From: Streptomyces liliiviolaceus
GTDB lineage: Bacteria; Actinomycetota; Actinomycetes; Streptomycetales; Streptomycetaceae
Assembly (NCBI RefSeq): GCF_018070025.1
Contig: NZ_JAGPYQ010000001.1
Coordinates: 1,240,001 to 1,304,000 of the forward strand
Length of the DNA: 64,000 nucleotides
Reading direction: 5' to 3'
Position numbers and translations under genes: made by a program. This document shows positions 18,746 to 28,043 of the stretch, one piece after another. Below the pieces are notes generated by a model. It ran no database searches. It worked only from the letters and a program-made list of their open reading frames with translations, and was not told the origin of the DNA. Within the stretch, counting starts at the first letter, position 1; every line of letters begins with the position of its first letter.

Positions 18746-19618
18746 GTGCCGGCCAGTACCGCGCCTCAAGCACCCGCACCTCCCCAGCAGAAGCCGCAGG
18801 CCCTCGAACGGCTCGACGAGCCGGGCGATTCCCCGGACCAGAGCCCGCAGCGGCGGCGCGGGGCCGACACCCGGGCCCTCACCCAGGTCCTCTTCGGCGA
18901 GCTCAAGAACCTGGAGCCCGGCACCCCCGAGCACGGCCGGGTGCGGGCCGCGCTGATCGAGGCGAACCTCCCGCTCGTGCGGTACGCCGCCGCCCGCTTC
19001 CGGTCCCGCAACGAGCCCATGGAGGACGTCGTCCAGGTCGGGACCATCGGGCTGATCAACGCCATCGACCGCTTCGACCCCGACCGGGGCGTGCAGTTCC
19101 CGACCTTCGCGATGCCCACCGTCATCGGCGAGATCAAGCGGTACTTCCGCGACAACGTCCGCACGGTCCACGTACCGCGCCGGCTGCACGAGCTGTGGGT
19201 GCAGGTGAACAGCGCCACCGAGGACCTCACGACGGCCTTCGGGCGCACGCCCACGACCGCCGAGATCGCCGAACGGCTGCGCATCACCGAGGACGAGGTG
19301 CTGGCCTGCATCGAGGCCGGACGCTCGTACCACGCGACCTCCCTGGAGGCCGCCCAGGAGGGCGACGGGCTGCCGGGGCTCCTCGACCGGCTCGGTTTCG
19401 AGGACCCCGCGCTGGACGGCGTGGAGCACCGGGACCTCGTACGGCACCTGCTCGTCCAGCTTCCCGAGCGCGAGCAGCGCATCCTTCTGCTGCGTTACTA
19501 CAGCAATCTGACGCAGTCACAGATCAGCGCTGAGCTGGGCGTCTCGCAGATGCATGTGTCAAGGCTCCTCGCCCGTAGCTTCGCTCGGCTTCGATCCGCA
19601 AACAGGATCGAGGCGTAG
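18746..19618 (+). CDS. sigF: RNA polymerase sigma factor SigF (SigB/F/G family)
   Basis: 290 residues from GTG 18746 (GGAG 6 nt upstream); the protein then begins MPASTAPQ. Region 2 ([53 protein letters not shown]), region 3 ([21 protein letters not shown]) and region 4 ([25 protein letters not shown]) are complete. In S. coelicolor, SigF is needed for normal spore maturation. The symbol rests on gene order (after the deaminase and Dabb genes, before sigN) and the N-terminal sequence. No anti-sigma gene is adjacent. Confidence 0.85.
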   Translation: MPASTAPQAPAPPQQKPQALERLDEPGDSPDQSPQRRRGADTRALTQVLFGELKNLEPGTPEHGRVRAALIEANLPLVRYAAARFRSRNEPMEDVVQVGTIGLINAIDRFDPDRGVQFPTFAMPTVIGEIKRYFRDNVRTVHVPRRLHELWVQVNSATEDLTTAFGRTPTTAEIAERLRITEDEVLACIEAGRSYHATSLEAAQEGDGLPGLLDRLGFEDPALDGVEHRDLVRHLLVQLPEREQRILLLRYYSNLTQSQISAELGVSQMHVSRLLARSFARLRSANRIEA

Positions 19619-19863
19619 CTCCGGGGAGCGAATCGCTTCCAAGGGCTTTTCCTGACATCTCTGCGGTGAAAAACCGTCAGACCCCCCTTTTCCAGGGCCT
19701 ATTCACCCCTGTTGTGTCGACATATCACTACAGCGTGTTGCCGACATGTGACATTCTTCCGGTGACGCGTTTGCCGCAGCCCCGCCTCCGGTATTCAGGT
19801 GGAGGCTGCGTTCCTTCGACGGGAGCGTTCCGCCGCGACCGTCCGCGACCCAAAGGGGGTGGC

Positions 19864-20763
19864 ATGTCCGCAGACCAGGGCAGCTCGAAGGTGCTCACGC
19901 TCACGAAGAGCGAATCCGCACCAGACGTGCTTCACAGTGTCGTTGTCGAGGTTCCGGCCATCCCGGCCGCGGAAGCCCCGGCCTTCCCCCCGACCCCGGA
20001 AGTGATCGACACCCGCACCCTGTCCCGCTCCCTGTTCCTGCGGCTCGCCGCACTCGACGAGAACAGCCCCGAGCGCGGCTACGTGCGGGACACCCTCATC
20101 GAGCTCAACCTCCCGCTGGTGCGGTACGCGGCGGCCCGGTTCCGGTCGCGCAACGAACCGATGGAGGACATCGTCCAGGTCGGCACGATCGGCCTGATCA
20201 AGGCGATCGACCGCTTCGACTGCGAACGGGGCGTGGAGTTCCCGACGTTCGCGATGCCGACGGTCGTGGGTGAGATCAAGCGCTTCTTCCGGGACACCTC
20301 GTGGTCGGTGCGCGTGCCGCGCCGGCTCCAGGAGCTGCGGCTCGCGCTGACCAAGGCCAGCGACGAGCTCTCCCAGAAGCTGGACCGCTCGCCGACCGTC
20401 GCCGAACTCGCCGTCGTCCTGGGCGTGTCCGAGGAGGACGTGGTCGACGGCCTGGCGGTGGGCAACGCCTACACGGCGTCGTCCCTCGACTCCCCGGCTC
20501 CGGAGGACGACGGCGGCGAGGGCTCGCTCGCGGACCGCCTCGGCTACGAGGACACGGCCCTTGAGGGCGTCGAGTACCGCGAGTCCCTGAAGCCGCTGCT
20601 GGCCAAACTCCCGCCCCGCGAGCGGCGGATCATCATGCTCCGCTTCTTCGCCAACATGACGCAGTCGCAGATCGGCGAGGAGGTCGGCATCTCGCAGATG
20701 CACGTCTCCCGGCTGCTCACGCGGACGCTGTCCCAGCTGCGGGAAGGTCTCATCTCCGACTGA
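19864..20763 (+). CDS. sigN: RNA polymerase sigma factor SigN (SigB/F/G family)
   Basis: 299 residues from ATG 19864 (AAGGGGG 5 nt upstream); the open frame upstream is non-coding leader. The Ser/Pro-rich N-terminus ([20 protein letters not shown]) is followed by complete regions 2-4 closely similar to SigF ([31 protein letters not shown]-like [25 protein letters not shown]). In S. coelicolor, SigN acts in the subapical stem of aerial hyphae and drives nepA. A nepA homologue is present at 53502-53813. Assigned by synteny with sigF and N-terminal sequence. Confidence 0.83.
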   Translation: MSADQGSSKVLTLTKSESAPDVLHSVVVEVPAIPAAEAPAFPPTPEVIDTRTLSRSLFLRLAALDENSPERGYVRDTLIELNLPLVRYAAARFRSRNEPMEDIVQVGTIGLIKAIDRFDCERGVEFPTFAMPTVVGEIKRFFRDTSWSVRVPRRLQELRLALTKASDELSQKLDRSPTVAELAVVLGVSEEDVVDGLAVGNAYTASSLDSPAPEDDGGEGSLADRLGYEDTALEGVEYRESLKPLLAKLPPRERRIIMLRFFANMTQSQIGEEVGISQMHVSRLLTRTLSQLREGLISD

Positions 20764-20824
20764 GCCACCGCCCGGGGCCCCACGAGGGGTTCATAATTGA
20801 CGGGTCGTCAGCCACACTGGCGCG

Positions 20825-21679
20825 ATGCGTCGACGGGTGGGACAGCGGTCGATACGTGGTCGCCGAGGGGCCCTTGGGGGTGCCTCGGCGGCCGTGGTCT
20901 GTCTGGGAGCGGTGACGCTGGTCGCCTGCGGCAGCGGTATGGGCGTCGGTGGCGGCGGAGGCGACGGTGACGGGTACGTCGCCGTCCAGCGCCCCTCGTC
21001 GTCGGCCGGGGCGGTCGCGCCCACGGGCGACGTGGAGTTGGTGCCGCTGGAGAGCGGGTCCGCGGCCAAGGGGGCCGCGGGGCGGCCGGGTTCGGGATCG
21101 GGCGGCGGCGACCGGGGTCGGTCAAGCGCGGACACGGACGCGGACACGGACGCGAACACGGACGCGGGCGCAGGTGCGGACAGCGGCTCGGGTGGGAGCG
21201 GCGCGGGCTCGTCCCCGGCCGGCGGCACGTCCGGCGCGCACGACAGCGGTCGTACGAGCCCGTCCTCGGGCGGCGGGGATGCGCCGGACGATACGGGTGG
21301 TACGGGCAACACCGATGGTGGTGAGGGGAGTTCGGGGGCCGGAGGCACTTCGGGTACGGGCACGCCCGCCGGTCCCGCCGTGCTGGTCGTCGGCGAGCCC
21401 GAACGGGAGCCGGCCGACAAGCGGTGGTGCGAGAAGGTCACCGTCGGGTTCCACAACACCGGGGGCACCGCGGTGCGTTCGGGCACGGTGACCTTCGGGA
21501 CGCACGTCATCGGCGCACTCGGGATCGACTGGGCGACCGTCGAGTCGTCCGAACGGCTGCCCGTGCCGATCGCTCCGGGCAGCCGGACGGAGAAGACCTG
21601 GACGGTGTGCGTCGACGCCTGGCGCGTACCTCTCGGTATGCATGTCGAGACGCGGGACGTGTCCGTCCGGTGGGAGTAG
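20825..21679 (+). CDS. lipoprotein with low-complexity linker
   Basis: 284 residues. Lipobox LVAC (Cys35) after a basic start and hydrophobic segment (AAVVCLGAVTLVAC). Residues 40-178 are a Gly/Ser/Asp/Thr-rich linker that includes a DADTDANTDAGAGADSG repeat. The C-terminal 100 residues are a compact beta-type domain with two Cys (KRWCEKVTVGFHNTGG, KTWTVCVDAWRVPLGMHV) that may form a disulfide. Likely displayed on the cell surface; function unknown. Confidence 0.8.
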   Translation: MRRRVGQRSIRGRRGALGGASAAVVCLGAVTLVACGSGMGVGGGGGDGDGYVAVQRPSSSAGAVAPTGDVELVPLESGSAAKGAAGRPGSGSGGGDRGRSSADTDADTDANTDAGAGADSGSGGSGAGSSPAGGTSGAHDSGRTSPSSGGGDAPDDTGGTGNTDGGEGSSGAGGTSGTGTPAGPAVLVVGEPEREPADKRWCEKVTVGFHNTGGTAVRSGTVTFGTHVIGALGIDWATVESSERLPVPIAPGSRTEKTWTVCVDAWRVPLGMHVETRDVSVRWE

Positions 21680-21730
21680 GGCGCCCGGCGGCGCCCCCGA
21701 CCGCTTGAGCAACCGCCTGAGCGGCTGCTC
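21679..21730. terminator. two hairpins between convergent genes
   Basis: GGGCGCC-CGGC-GGCGCCC (21679-21696) directly at the stop codon of the lipoprotein gene, then GAGCAACCGC-CTGA-GCGGCTGCTC (21707-21730, one mismatch) before the end of the small membrane protein gene. Confidence 0.6.
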
Positions 21731-21737
21731 GCAGCGG

Positions 21738-21935
21738 CTACTTGAGTGCGAGCCAGGCGACCACGGCGACGATCGCGACGGCCACGATCACACCGACGAT
21801 CAGGCCGACCCGGGGACCCCGGGTGGTGGCCGCCTGCTGCTGCTGGCGGCTCTGCGGGTCGTCGACGAACGCTCGGAACATCTGGGTGCTACCCGCGGGG
21901 TCGTAGTTGCCCTCGGGGCCCTGGGTGTTTGCCAT
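21738..21935 (-). CDS. small tail-anchored membrane protein (65 aa)
   Basis: 65 residues from ATG 21935. The soluble N-terminus (MANTQGPEGNYDPAGSTQMF, then AFVDDPQSRQQQQ) is followed by a single C-terminal membrane span (VGLIVGVIVAVAIVAVVAWLAL), so it should be tail-anchored with the N-terminus inside. I recognise the N-terminal motif as conserved in streptomycetes. No known function. Confidence 0.8.
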   Translation of the reverse strand: MANTQGPEGNYDPAGSTQMFRAFVDDPQSRQQQQAATTRGPRVGLIVGVIVAVAIVAVVAWLALK

Positions 21936-21989
21936 GCGCGTGACCCTATCGGGTGCGTTCGGTGGCCCCAAGTTTTGGGGCCCTCTTCT

Positions 21990-22290
21990 CTTGGTGGGCA
22001 CCGCCCCAGGGGCTCCGCCCCCGGACCCCCGTATCGGCCTTGCGGCCTCGTCCTCAAACGCCGGACAGGCTGAGTGAGGGCGCCCGCCCTCGACATCGAG
22101 CGGGCCAGGCAGGGGCGGCCCGCCTCAAGCATCGCGCAGGCCGAGTGGGGACCGCCGCCCCGGAGACGGAACGAGCCAGGCGGGGGCCTACGCCTCAGGC
22201 ATCGCGCAGGCCAGGCAGGGACCGCTGCCCCAGACACCGAGCAGGCCGAGCCACCGCCCGATACGCGCGGAAAACCGCCTGAACTGCGGG
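21990..22290. repeat. Streptomyces-type intergenic repeat block
   Basis: Contains the GGGGCTCCGCCCCCGGACCCC and CCTCAAACGCCGGACAGGCT elements that recur between genes in Streptomyces genomes, followed by imperfect tandem copies of a unit around 60 bp (GCGCAGGCC at 22135, 22205; CGAGCGGGCC/CGAGCAGGCC). No coding potential seen on either strand. Confidence 0.7.
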
Positions 22291-22346
22291 TTTACGTTCG
22301 CCAATACTTGCCTTTGCCAAGGTTTTAGGCCCTGGGGTCCCATTTC

Positions 22347-22391
22347 GTTTGCCTGCAGCAACCAACAGTATTTATGGTTGCCTGAAGCAAC
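22347..22391. promoter_or_regulatory. paired MarR operators
   Basis: Two 16-bp imperfect palindromes, GTTTGCCTGCAGCAAC (22347-22362) and GGTTGCCTGAAGCAAC (22376-22391), 29 bp apart (start to start), immediately upstream of the marR start (22414). Position and symmetry suggest autoregulation of the marR-exporter operon. Confidence 0.7.
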
Positions 22392-22413
22392 AAAAGAACA
22401 TGAGGGAGGTGCG

Positions 22414-22929
22414 ATGGCCGCTCGACGGCAGTACGAGGAGCTGGCCCAGCAGCTGAGCGCCATCGGTGCCGTGAAGCGGGGGCTGGGGCGGATCCTCCCG
22501 CACGAGTGCCCGGCGGGCTCCGCCGCGGTGCTCACGCTGCTCGACCGGCACGGGGAGATGCGCATGAGCCGTCTCGCCGAGCTGATGGCCATCGACATGT
22601 CGGTGACCAGCCGGCATGTGGCGCACGTCGCCGAGCACGGCTGGATCGACCGGTCCCCGGACCCCGCCGACAAGCGCTCCCGCATCCTGCGGCTCACCCC
22701 CGCCGGACGCGACATGCTCGCCGACCTCTCCGAGCGCTATATGAACGCGCTCGCCCACTACCTGGCGGACTGGTCCGACGACGAGGTCGACCAGCTCAAC
22801 ACCCTGCTCGGCCGACTGCGCGCCAGCTTCGGCGACTGCCGGGCCCTGACGCCCGTACCGGCCCCCTCGGCCGTACCGGCCGGGCCCGACGCGGCGCCCG
22901 CCGAGCGGACCACCCGTACACCTGTATGA
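22414..22929 (+). CDS. MarR-family transcriptional regulator
   Basis: 171 residues; GGAGGTG lies just upstream of ATG 22414. Winged helix-turn-helix with GEMRMSRLAELMAIDMSVTSRHVAHVAEHGWIDRSPDPADKRSRILRLTPAG, the wing containing the usual DKR. Expected to repress itself and the exporter gene 23 bp downstream, releasing on binding of a small ligand. The C-terminal 30 residues are Pro/Ala-rich and probably disordered. Confidence 0.93.
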   Translation: MAARRQYEELAQQLSAIGAVKRGLGRILPHECPAGSAAVLTLLDRHGEMRMSRLAELMAIDMSVTSRHVAHVAEHGWIDRSPDPADKRSRILRLTPAGRDMLADLSERYMNALAHYLADWSDDEVDQLNTLLGRLRASFGDCRALTPVPAPSAVPAGPDAAPAERTTRTPV

Positions 22930-22952
22930 CGCGACACAAGAAAAGGAAGCCC

Positions 22953-25544
22953 ATGGCAACGACCACACCAGCCGGTGTGCGGGGCTCACACGCCAAGCAC
23001 GGAGGTGCCCCCGACGGCGCTCCGATGACGCACCGGCAGATCATGGAAGCCCTGTCCGGGCTGCTGCTCGGCATGTTCGTCGCGATCCTGTCGTCGACGA
23101 TCGTCTCCAACGCACTGCCCGAGATCATCGGTGACCTGGGCGGCGGCCAGTCCGCGTACACCTGGGTCGTCACCGCCGCCCTGCTGTCGATGACCGCGAC
23201 CACGCCCCTGTGGGGCAAGCTCGCGGACCTCTACAGCAAGAAGGCGCTCGTCCAGATAGCCCTCGTCGTCTACGTCCTGGGATCGGCCGCCGCCGGCCTG
23301 TCGCAGAACGCGGGCATGCTGATCGCCTGCCGCGTGGTCCAGGGCATCGGCGTGGGCGGTCTGTCCGCCCTCGCGCAGATCGTCATGGCCGCGATGATCT
23401 CCCCGCGTGAGCGCGGCCGGTACTCCGGCTACCTCGGCGCCACGTTCGCCGTCGCGACCGTCGGCGGCCCGCTGCTCGGCGGTGTCATCACCGACACCAG
23501 CTGGCTCGGCTGGCGCTGGTGCTTCTACGTCGGTGTCCCCTTCGCGATCATCGCGCTGATCGTCCTCCAGAAGACCCTGCACCTGCCCGTCGTGAAGCGG
23601 GACGTGAAGGTCGACTGGGCCGGCGCGTTCTTCATCTCCGCCGCGGTCTCGCTGCTGCTCCTGTGGGTCACCTTCGCAGGCGACAAGTACGACTGGGTGT
23701 CGTGGCAGACGTACGCGATGGTCGGCGGTTCGATCGCGCTCGGACTGCTCTTCGTGTTCATCGAGTCGAAGGCCAAGGAGCCGATCATCCCGCTGCGGCT
23801 CTTCCGCAACCGGACCATCGCGCTCTCCTCCCTCGCCTCGCTCTTCGTCGGTGTCGCGATGTTCTCCGGCACCGTCTTCTTCAGCCAGTACTTCCAGCTG
23901 GCCCGGGACGAGTCGCCCACCATGTCCGGTGTGCTGACGATCCCGATGATCGGCGGTCTGTTCGTCTCCTCCACGGTCTCCGGCCAGATCATCACCAAGA
24001 CCGGCAAGTGGAAGGCGTGGCTGGTCGGCGGCGGCGTGCTCATCACGGCGGGCCTCGGCCTGCTGGGCACCATCCGCTACGACACGGACTACTGGAAGAC
24101 CGCGATCTTCATGGCGCTGCTGGGTCTCGGCATCGGCATGATGATGCAGAACCTGGTGCTCTCCACGCAGAACCAGGTGGCGCCCCAGGACCTCGGCGCG
24201 GCCAGCTCCACGGTGACCTTCTTCCGTTCCCTCGGTGGCGCGATGGGCGTCTCGGCGCTCGGCGCGGTGATGGCCAACCGCATCACCGACTACGTCAAGG
24301 ACGGCCTCACCGGCATCGACCCCAAGTACGCCGCCGCGGCCAGTCATTCGACCGGCAGCATCCCGGACATGGACTCGCTGCCCGCGCCGCTGCGCACGGT
24401 CATGGAGAGCGCGTACGGGCACGGCATCGCGGACGTCTTCCTGATCGCCGCCGCCATGGCCCTGCTCGCCTTCCTCATCACGCTGTTCATCAAGGAGGTC
24501 CCGCTGCGTACCTCGGGCGGGCTGGCGCAGGCAGCCGAGGCCCAGGCGGAGGTCACGGCGGTCGCCGAGGCCGCCCCGGCGGCGGACTCCCCCGCGGCGG
24601 GCTCCCCGGCGGCCGGCTCGGCCGGCGTCCTCCCGGACGGGACCGACGAGCGCGTACCGAGCTGGGCCGTCGCCGACACCGGCGCCGGTGAGGGCCCTGA
24701 GCAGGGGCCCGCGGGCACCCAGCGACTCGCGGCCGTCGCCACCCTGGCGGCCGGTACCGACCCGGCCGCGGGTGCCGGTTCCGGCGGGGTGCCGGTCCAC
24801 GGGTTCGTACGCGGCGCCGAGAGCGCGCCCGTGCCCCGGGCCGCCGTCACGCTGATCTCCCTCGCGGGCCGTCAGCTGGGCCGCTCGGTCGCCCAGGCCG
24901 ACGGCGCCTACGCCGTGGACGCGCCCGGCACGGGTTCGTACGTGCTGATCGCCTCCGCGGACGGGTTCCAGCCGCAGGCCTCGACGGTCGTCGTGAACGG
25001 TGAGCCGCTCGCGTACGACATCCTGCTGAGCGGCACGAGCGGGCTCGCCGGTGCGGTGAAGGCCGCCGGGACCGGGCAGCCCGTCGTGGGCGCGATGGTC
25101 ATCGTGACCGATGTGCGCGGTGACGTGCTGGCCACCGGGACCACCGGTGAGCAGGGCGAGTTCACCTTCGCCGAGCTGGTGCCCGGCGCCGTGACCGTCG
25201 CGGTGAACGCCGCCGGACACCGGCCCCGCGCCCTGCCCGTCGAGGTCGGCGGCACCGGGGTCACCCGGGTCGAGGTCGAACTGACCGCCGGAGCGCAGCT
25301 CCAGGGCGTGGTGCACGCACCCGCCGGCCCCCTGGGCGACGCCCGGGTCACGCTCGTCGACGCGGCGGGCAACGTGGTCGGCACCGCCACCACCGGGGCG
25401 GACGGGGCGTACGCCTTCGCCGACCTGGACAGCGGCGAGTACACCGTCATCGCGACCGGCTACCCGCCGGTGGCCACGGCCCTGACCGTGAGCGGCGGCG
25501 GCGTGGACGGCCACGACATCCGGCTCGCCCACCCCGGCGAGTAG
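22953..25544 (+). CDS. DHA2-type MFS exporter fused to carboxypeptidase-regulatory-like domains
   Basis: 863 residues; AAGGA 6 nt before ATG 22953. Residues 25-530 form a 14-span drug:H+ antiporter of the EmrB/QacA class: the motif-A region is TTPLWGKLADLYSKKALVQI and motif C is VATVGGPLLGGVITD. After an Ala/Pro-rich linker (about 530-600) come three copies of a beta-sandwich of the CarboxypepD_reg type, each ending in a pattern like DGAYAVDAPGTGSYVLIASADGFQPQ / EQGEFTFAELVPGAVTVAVNAAGHRP / DGAYAFADLDSGEYTVIATGYPP. This tail is unusual for MFS pumps. Second gene of the MarR operon. Confidence 0.9.
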   Translation: MATTTPAGVRGSHAKHGGAPDGAPMTHRQIMEALSGLLLGMFVAILSSTIVSNALPEIIGDLGGGQSAYTWVVTAALLSMTATTPLWGKLADLYSKKALVQIALVVYVLGSAAAGLSQNAGMLIACRVVQGIGVGGLSALAQIVMAAMISPRERGRYSGYLGATFAVATVGGPLLGGVITDTSWLGWRWCFYVGVPFAIIALIVLQKTLHLPVVKRDVKVDWAGAFFISAAVSLLLLWVTFAGDKYDWVSWQTYAMVGGSIALGLLFVFIESKAKEPIIPLRLFRNRTIALSSLASLFVGVAMFSGTVFFSQYFQLARDESPTMSGVLTIPMIGGLFVSSTVSGQIITKTGKWKAWLVGGGVLITAGLGLLGTIRYDTDYWKTAIFMALLGLGIGMMMQNLVLSTQNQVAPQDLGAASSTVTFFRSLGGAMGVSALGAVMANRITDYVKDGLTGIDPKYAAAASHSTGSIPDMDSLPAPLRTVMESAYGHGIADVFLIAAAMALLAFLITLFIKEVPLRTSGGLAQAAEAQAEVTAVAEAAPAADSPAAGSPAAGSAGVLPDGTDERVPSWAVADTGAGEGPEQGPAGTQRLAAVATLAAGTDPAAGAGSGGVPVHGFVRGAESAPVPRAAVTLISLAGRQLGRSVAQADGAYAVDAPGTGSYVLIASADGFQPQASTVVVNGEPLAYDILLSGTSGLAGAVKAAGTGQPVVGAMVIVTDVRGDVLATGTTGEQGEFTFAELVPGAVTVAVNAAGHRPRALPVEVGGTGVTRVEVELTAGAQLQGVVHAPAGPLGDARVTLVDAAGNVVGTATTGADGAYAFADLDSGEYTVIATGYPPVATALTVSGGGVDGHDIRLAHPGE

Positions 25545-25650
25545 TCACCGGACCACCTGAGGAAACAGCAGTCGAAGACCCCGGCCCGTGGGGCGCGTTC
25601 CGAGCGGAGGCGTGCTCCGCGGGCCGGTTTTCATGAGATGAGGTTGTGCA

Positions 25651-26475
25651 ATGGGACTGACCGCGCGGATCCGTACGCGGGACGGCTGGGCCGTGTCGCA
25701 CGCGGTCGTCACCGTGACCGACATGACGGGCGCCCAGGTGGTGCGCGCCGAGGCCGACGACGAGGGCGGTGTGCGGGACGCGGTCGAGCTCGTGCCCGGC
25801 CCGTACACGGTGATCGTCACGGCCGTCGGGTACGCGCCCGTCGCGTCGAGCGCCATCGTCACGGCGAGCGGCCGGGCCGAGATCGGCACCGTGACCCTCG
25901 CCCGGCAGGGCGGCACCGAGCTGCCGCCGCCCGGCCCCTGGACGGTGGACCCGGCCCACTCCTCCGTGGGCGCCGTCGCCCAGCACCTGGGGATCTCCAG
26001 CGTGCACGGCCGGTTCACACAGTTCGCCGGGTCGATCGAGATCGCCCCGGACGAGGTCGCCAAGTCCCGGGTGGAGGCGGTGATCCGGGCCGACTCGATC
26101 GACACGGGCAACGCCATGCGCGACGGGCACCTGAAGTCGCCGGACTTCCTGGACGTGGAGCGCCACCCGGAGATCACGTTCGTCTCGACGGGCCTGACCC
26201 CGGCCACCGGCAGCGACCGCTGGACGGTCCACGGCGACCTGACCCTGCACGGGGTCGTACGCCCGGTCGACCTCGACCTCGCCTACCTGGGCACCGGCGC
26301 CGACCCCTGGGGCGGCACCCGCGCGGCCTTCCGCGCCACCACGGAACTGCGCCGCGAGGACTTCGCGATGAACTACAACCAGGTCGTCCAGGCGGGTATC
26401 GCGGCGATCGGTACGACGCTGAAGGTGGAGCTGGACATCCAGGCCGTGCAGGGGGAGACGCTCCCGCAGGTGTAG
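25651..26475 (+). CDS. YceI-family protein with N-terminal carboxypeptidase-regulatory-like domain
   Basis: 274 residues. Residues 1-85 are the same beta-sandwich module found three times in the upstream exporter (ARIRTRDGWAVSHAVVTVTD ... GPYTVIVTAVGYAPV). Residues 95-270 are a YceI domain (WTVDPAHSSVGAVAQHLGISSVHGRF; SPDFLDVERHPEITFVST; LTLHGVVRPVDLDL), a lipocalin-like barrel that binds polyisoprenoids or other long hydrophobic molecules. No signal peptide. It lies 106 bp after the exporter, suggesting the two handle the same hydrophobic compound (inference). Confidence 0.9.
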   Translation: MGLTARIRTRDGWAVSHAVVTVTDMTGAQVVRAEADDEGGVRDAVELVPGPYTVIVTAVGYAPVASSAIVTASGRAEIGTVTLARQGGTELPPPGPWTVDPAHSSVGAVAQHLGISSVHGRFTQFAGSIEIAPDEVAKSRVEAVIRADSIDTGNAMRDGHLKSPDFLDVERHPEITFVSTGLTPATGSDRWTVHGDLTLHGVVRPVDLDLAYLGTGADPWGGTRAAFRATTELRREDFAMNYNQVVQAGIAAIGTTLKVELDIQAVQGETLPQV

Positions 26476-26567
26476 CCAGCGGGTACAGCCCCAGGGACGG
26501 ACAAAGACCTGTGCGTAGGCACGGCAGGGTCAGCCTGGGTGGGCGGTTGTACATCTAGGCTGCCCCC

Positions 26568-27029
26568 ATGGCACCGAACATCGCTACGAACACCTCCGTA
26601 TCGTCGGCCGAGCTGCTCGACTTCGTACGTCCCCGTCATCGCGCCATCCTGCTGACCCGCAGGGCCGACGGGAGCCCGCAGGGGTCGCCCCTGACCTGCG
26701 GGGTCGACGACTCGGGCCGCATCGTCGTCTCGACCTACCCGGAGCGCGCCAAGACCCGCAACGCCAAGCGCGACGAGCGGGTCAGCCTGATCGTCCTGAG
26801 CGACGACTGGAACGGCCCCTGGGTCCAGATCGACGGCACGGCCGAGGTGATCGACTCCCCCGACTCGGTGGAACCCCTGGTCGAGTACTTCCGCAACATC
26901 TCGGGCGAGCACCCGGACTGGGCGGAGTACCGGGAGGCCATGCTCAAGCAGGGCAAGTCGATCATCCGCATCACCCCACAGAAATGGGGCCCGGTGGCCA
27001 CGGGCGGCTTCCCCGCAAGACTGGCCTAA
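26568..27029 (+). CDS. PPOX-class F420-dependent oxidoreductase
   Basis: 153 residues. Split-barrel FMN/F420-binding fold: LLDFVRPRHRAILLTRRADGSPQGSPLTCGVDDSGRIVVSTYPERAKTRNAKRDERVSLIVL, then GPWVQIDGTAEVID and RITPQKWGP. The pattern matches Rv1155-like F420-binding proteins of actinobacteria better than pyridoxine oxidase. Substrate unknown. Confidence 0.88.
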   Translation: MAPNIATNTSVSSAELLDFVRPRHRAILLTRRADGSPQGSPLTCGVDDSGRIVVSTYPERAKTRNAKRDERVSLIVLSDDWNGPWVQIDGTAEVIDSPDSVEPLVEYFRNISGEHPDWAEYREAMLKQGKSIIRITPQKWGPVATGGFPARLA

Positions 27030-27041
27030 CCCGACCATTCC

Positions 27042-27144
27042 AGGGGCGCGGGGAACGGCGCAATCTTTGGCCTCCACCCCCCAGGGGCGCGGGGAACGGC
27101 GCAGTCTTTTGCCTTTAGGGGCGCGGGGAACGGCGCAATCTTTT
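27042..27144. repeat. three copies of a Streptomyces intergenic repeat
   Basis: Copies of about 27 bp beginning AGGGGCGCGGGGAACGGCGC and followed by AATCTTT or AGTCTTTT, at 27042, 27083 and 27117, between convergent genes. The element is widespread between genes in Streptomyces; function unknown. Confidence 0.85.
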
Positions 27145-27180
27145 CGTCTTGAGGGGGTCGCGGGCCACAAACCCGCACCC

Positions 27181-27960
27181 CTACCCCTCACCCCCGCGGA
27201 GCACCACCGTCTCGATCCCCGCGATCACCAGATCCAGCGCGAACCCGAAGTCCCGCTCGTACATCTCCTCCACCGTGCTCCCCCCACGCGCCCGCATGAT
27301 CTCCGTGCTCTCCTCCAGCACGTCATCGAGCTCGGGCGCCCCCTTCAACGTGCTCAGCGCCTGCTGGAAGTACGCGTCAGGACTCATCCCCGCCTCCGCC
27401 GACCGCGCGGTGAAGTGCCCCTCGATCGTGCCGAACCCGTACACGAACTGGGAGACGGCCGAGATGGCCCCCGCCAGCCGGTGCGTGGGCAGCCCGGTCC
27501 TGCGCATCACCCGCTGCACGGTCCGCGAGAAGGCGACCGACCTGGGCCCGATGTTGAGGAACGTCCCGGCGAGCGGCGAGGCCCAGGGATGCCGTACGAG
27601 CAGCGCCCGGTAGCCGGAGGCGACGGCGCGGAGCTGGTCCCGCCAGTCCTCGTCCGCCGCCGGATCGGGCAGTTCCAGTTCCCCGTAGATCGCGTCGAGC
27701 GCGAGCTCAAGAAGGTCGTCCTTCGTGTCCACGTACCAGTAGACGGACATCGCGGTCACATTCAGCTCGGCGGCCAGCCGTCGCATGGAGAACTTGGCCA
27801 GCCCGTCCGCGTCGAGCAGCCGTACCGTCGCCCCGGTGATCCGGTCCCGGTCGAGCGAGGCCGGCTGGCCGCCCCGGGCGCCACCACCTCGCGGAGCCTT
27901 GCCCTCCAGCCAGACGCTGGTCCGTGCCGGGCGCTCGGCCCGGTCGACTGCCCTCACCAT
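27181..27960 (-). CDS. TetR-family regulator (TetR_C-type ligand domain)
   Basis: 259 residues from ATG 27960 (AAGGTG 5 nt upstream). Helix-turn-helix at about 40-80 (RITGATVRLLDADGLAKFSMRRLAAELNVTAMSVYWYVDTKDDLLEL) followed by a class-C tetracycline-repressor-like ligand domain (ALDAIYGELELPD ... FVYGFGTIEGHF). Lies 83 bp downstream of an MFS drug exporter on the same strand, which it most likely controls, probably through the palindrome at 29571-29587. Confidence 0.9.
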   Translation of the reverse strand: MVRAVDRAERPARTSVWLEGKAPRGGGARGGQPASLDRDRITGATVRLLDADGLAKFSMRRLAAELNVTAMSVYWYVDTKDDLLELALDAIYGELELPDPAADEDWRDQLRAVASGYRALLVRHPWASPLAGTFLNIGPRSVAFSRTVQRVMRRTGLPTHRLAGAISAVSQFVYGFGTIEGHFTARSAEAGMSPDAYFQQALSTLKGAPELDDVLEESTEIMRARGGSTVEEMYERDFGFALDLVIAGIETVVLRGGEG

Positions 27961-28043
27961 GGCGCACCTTCCTCGACACTTCCGCACCGGGACGCCTCGG
28001 ACCGTCGAGGTCCGCCCCAGCCCTGATTTCTACCGGGCGGCCC

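Noticed and set aside
22986..25532. 848-codon open frame antisense to the MFS exporter
   Set aside because: High-GC antisense shadow; the plus strand holds clear membrane spans and domains.
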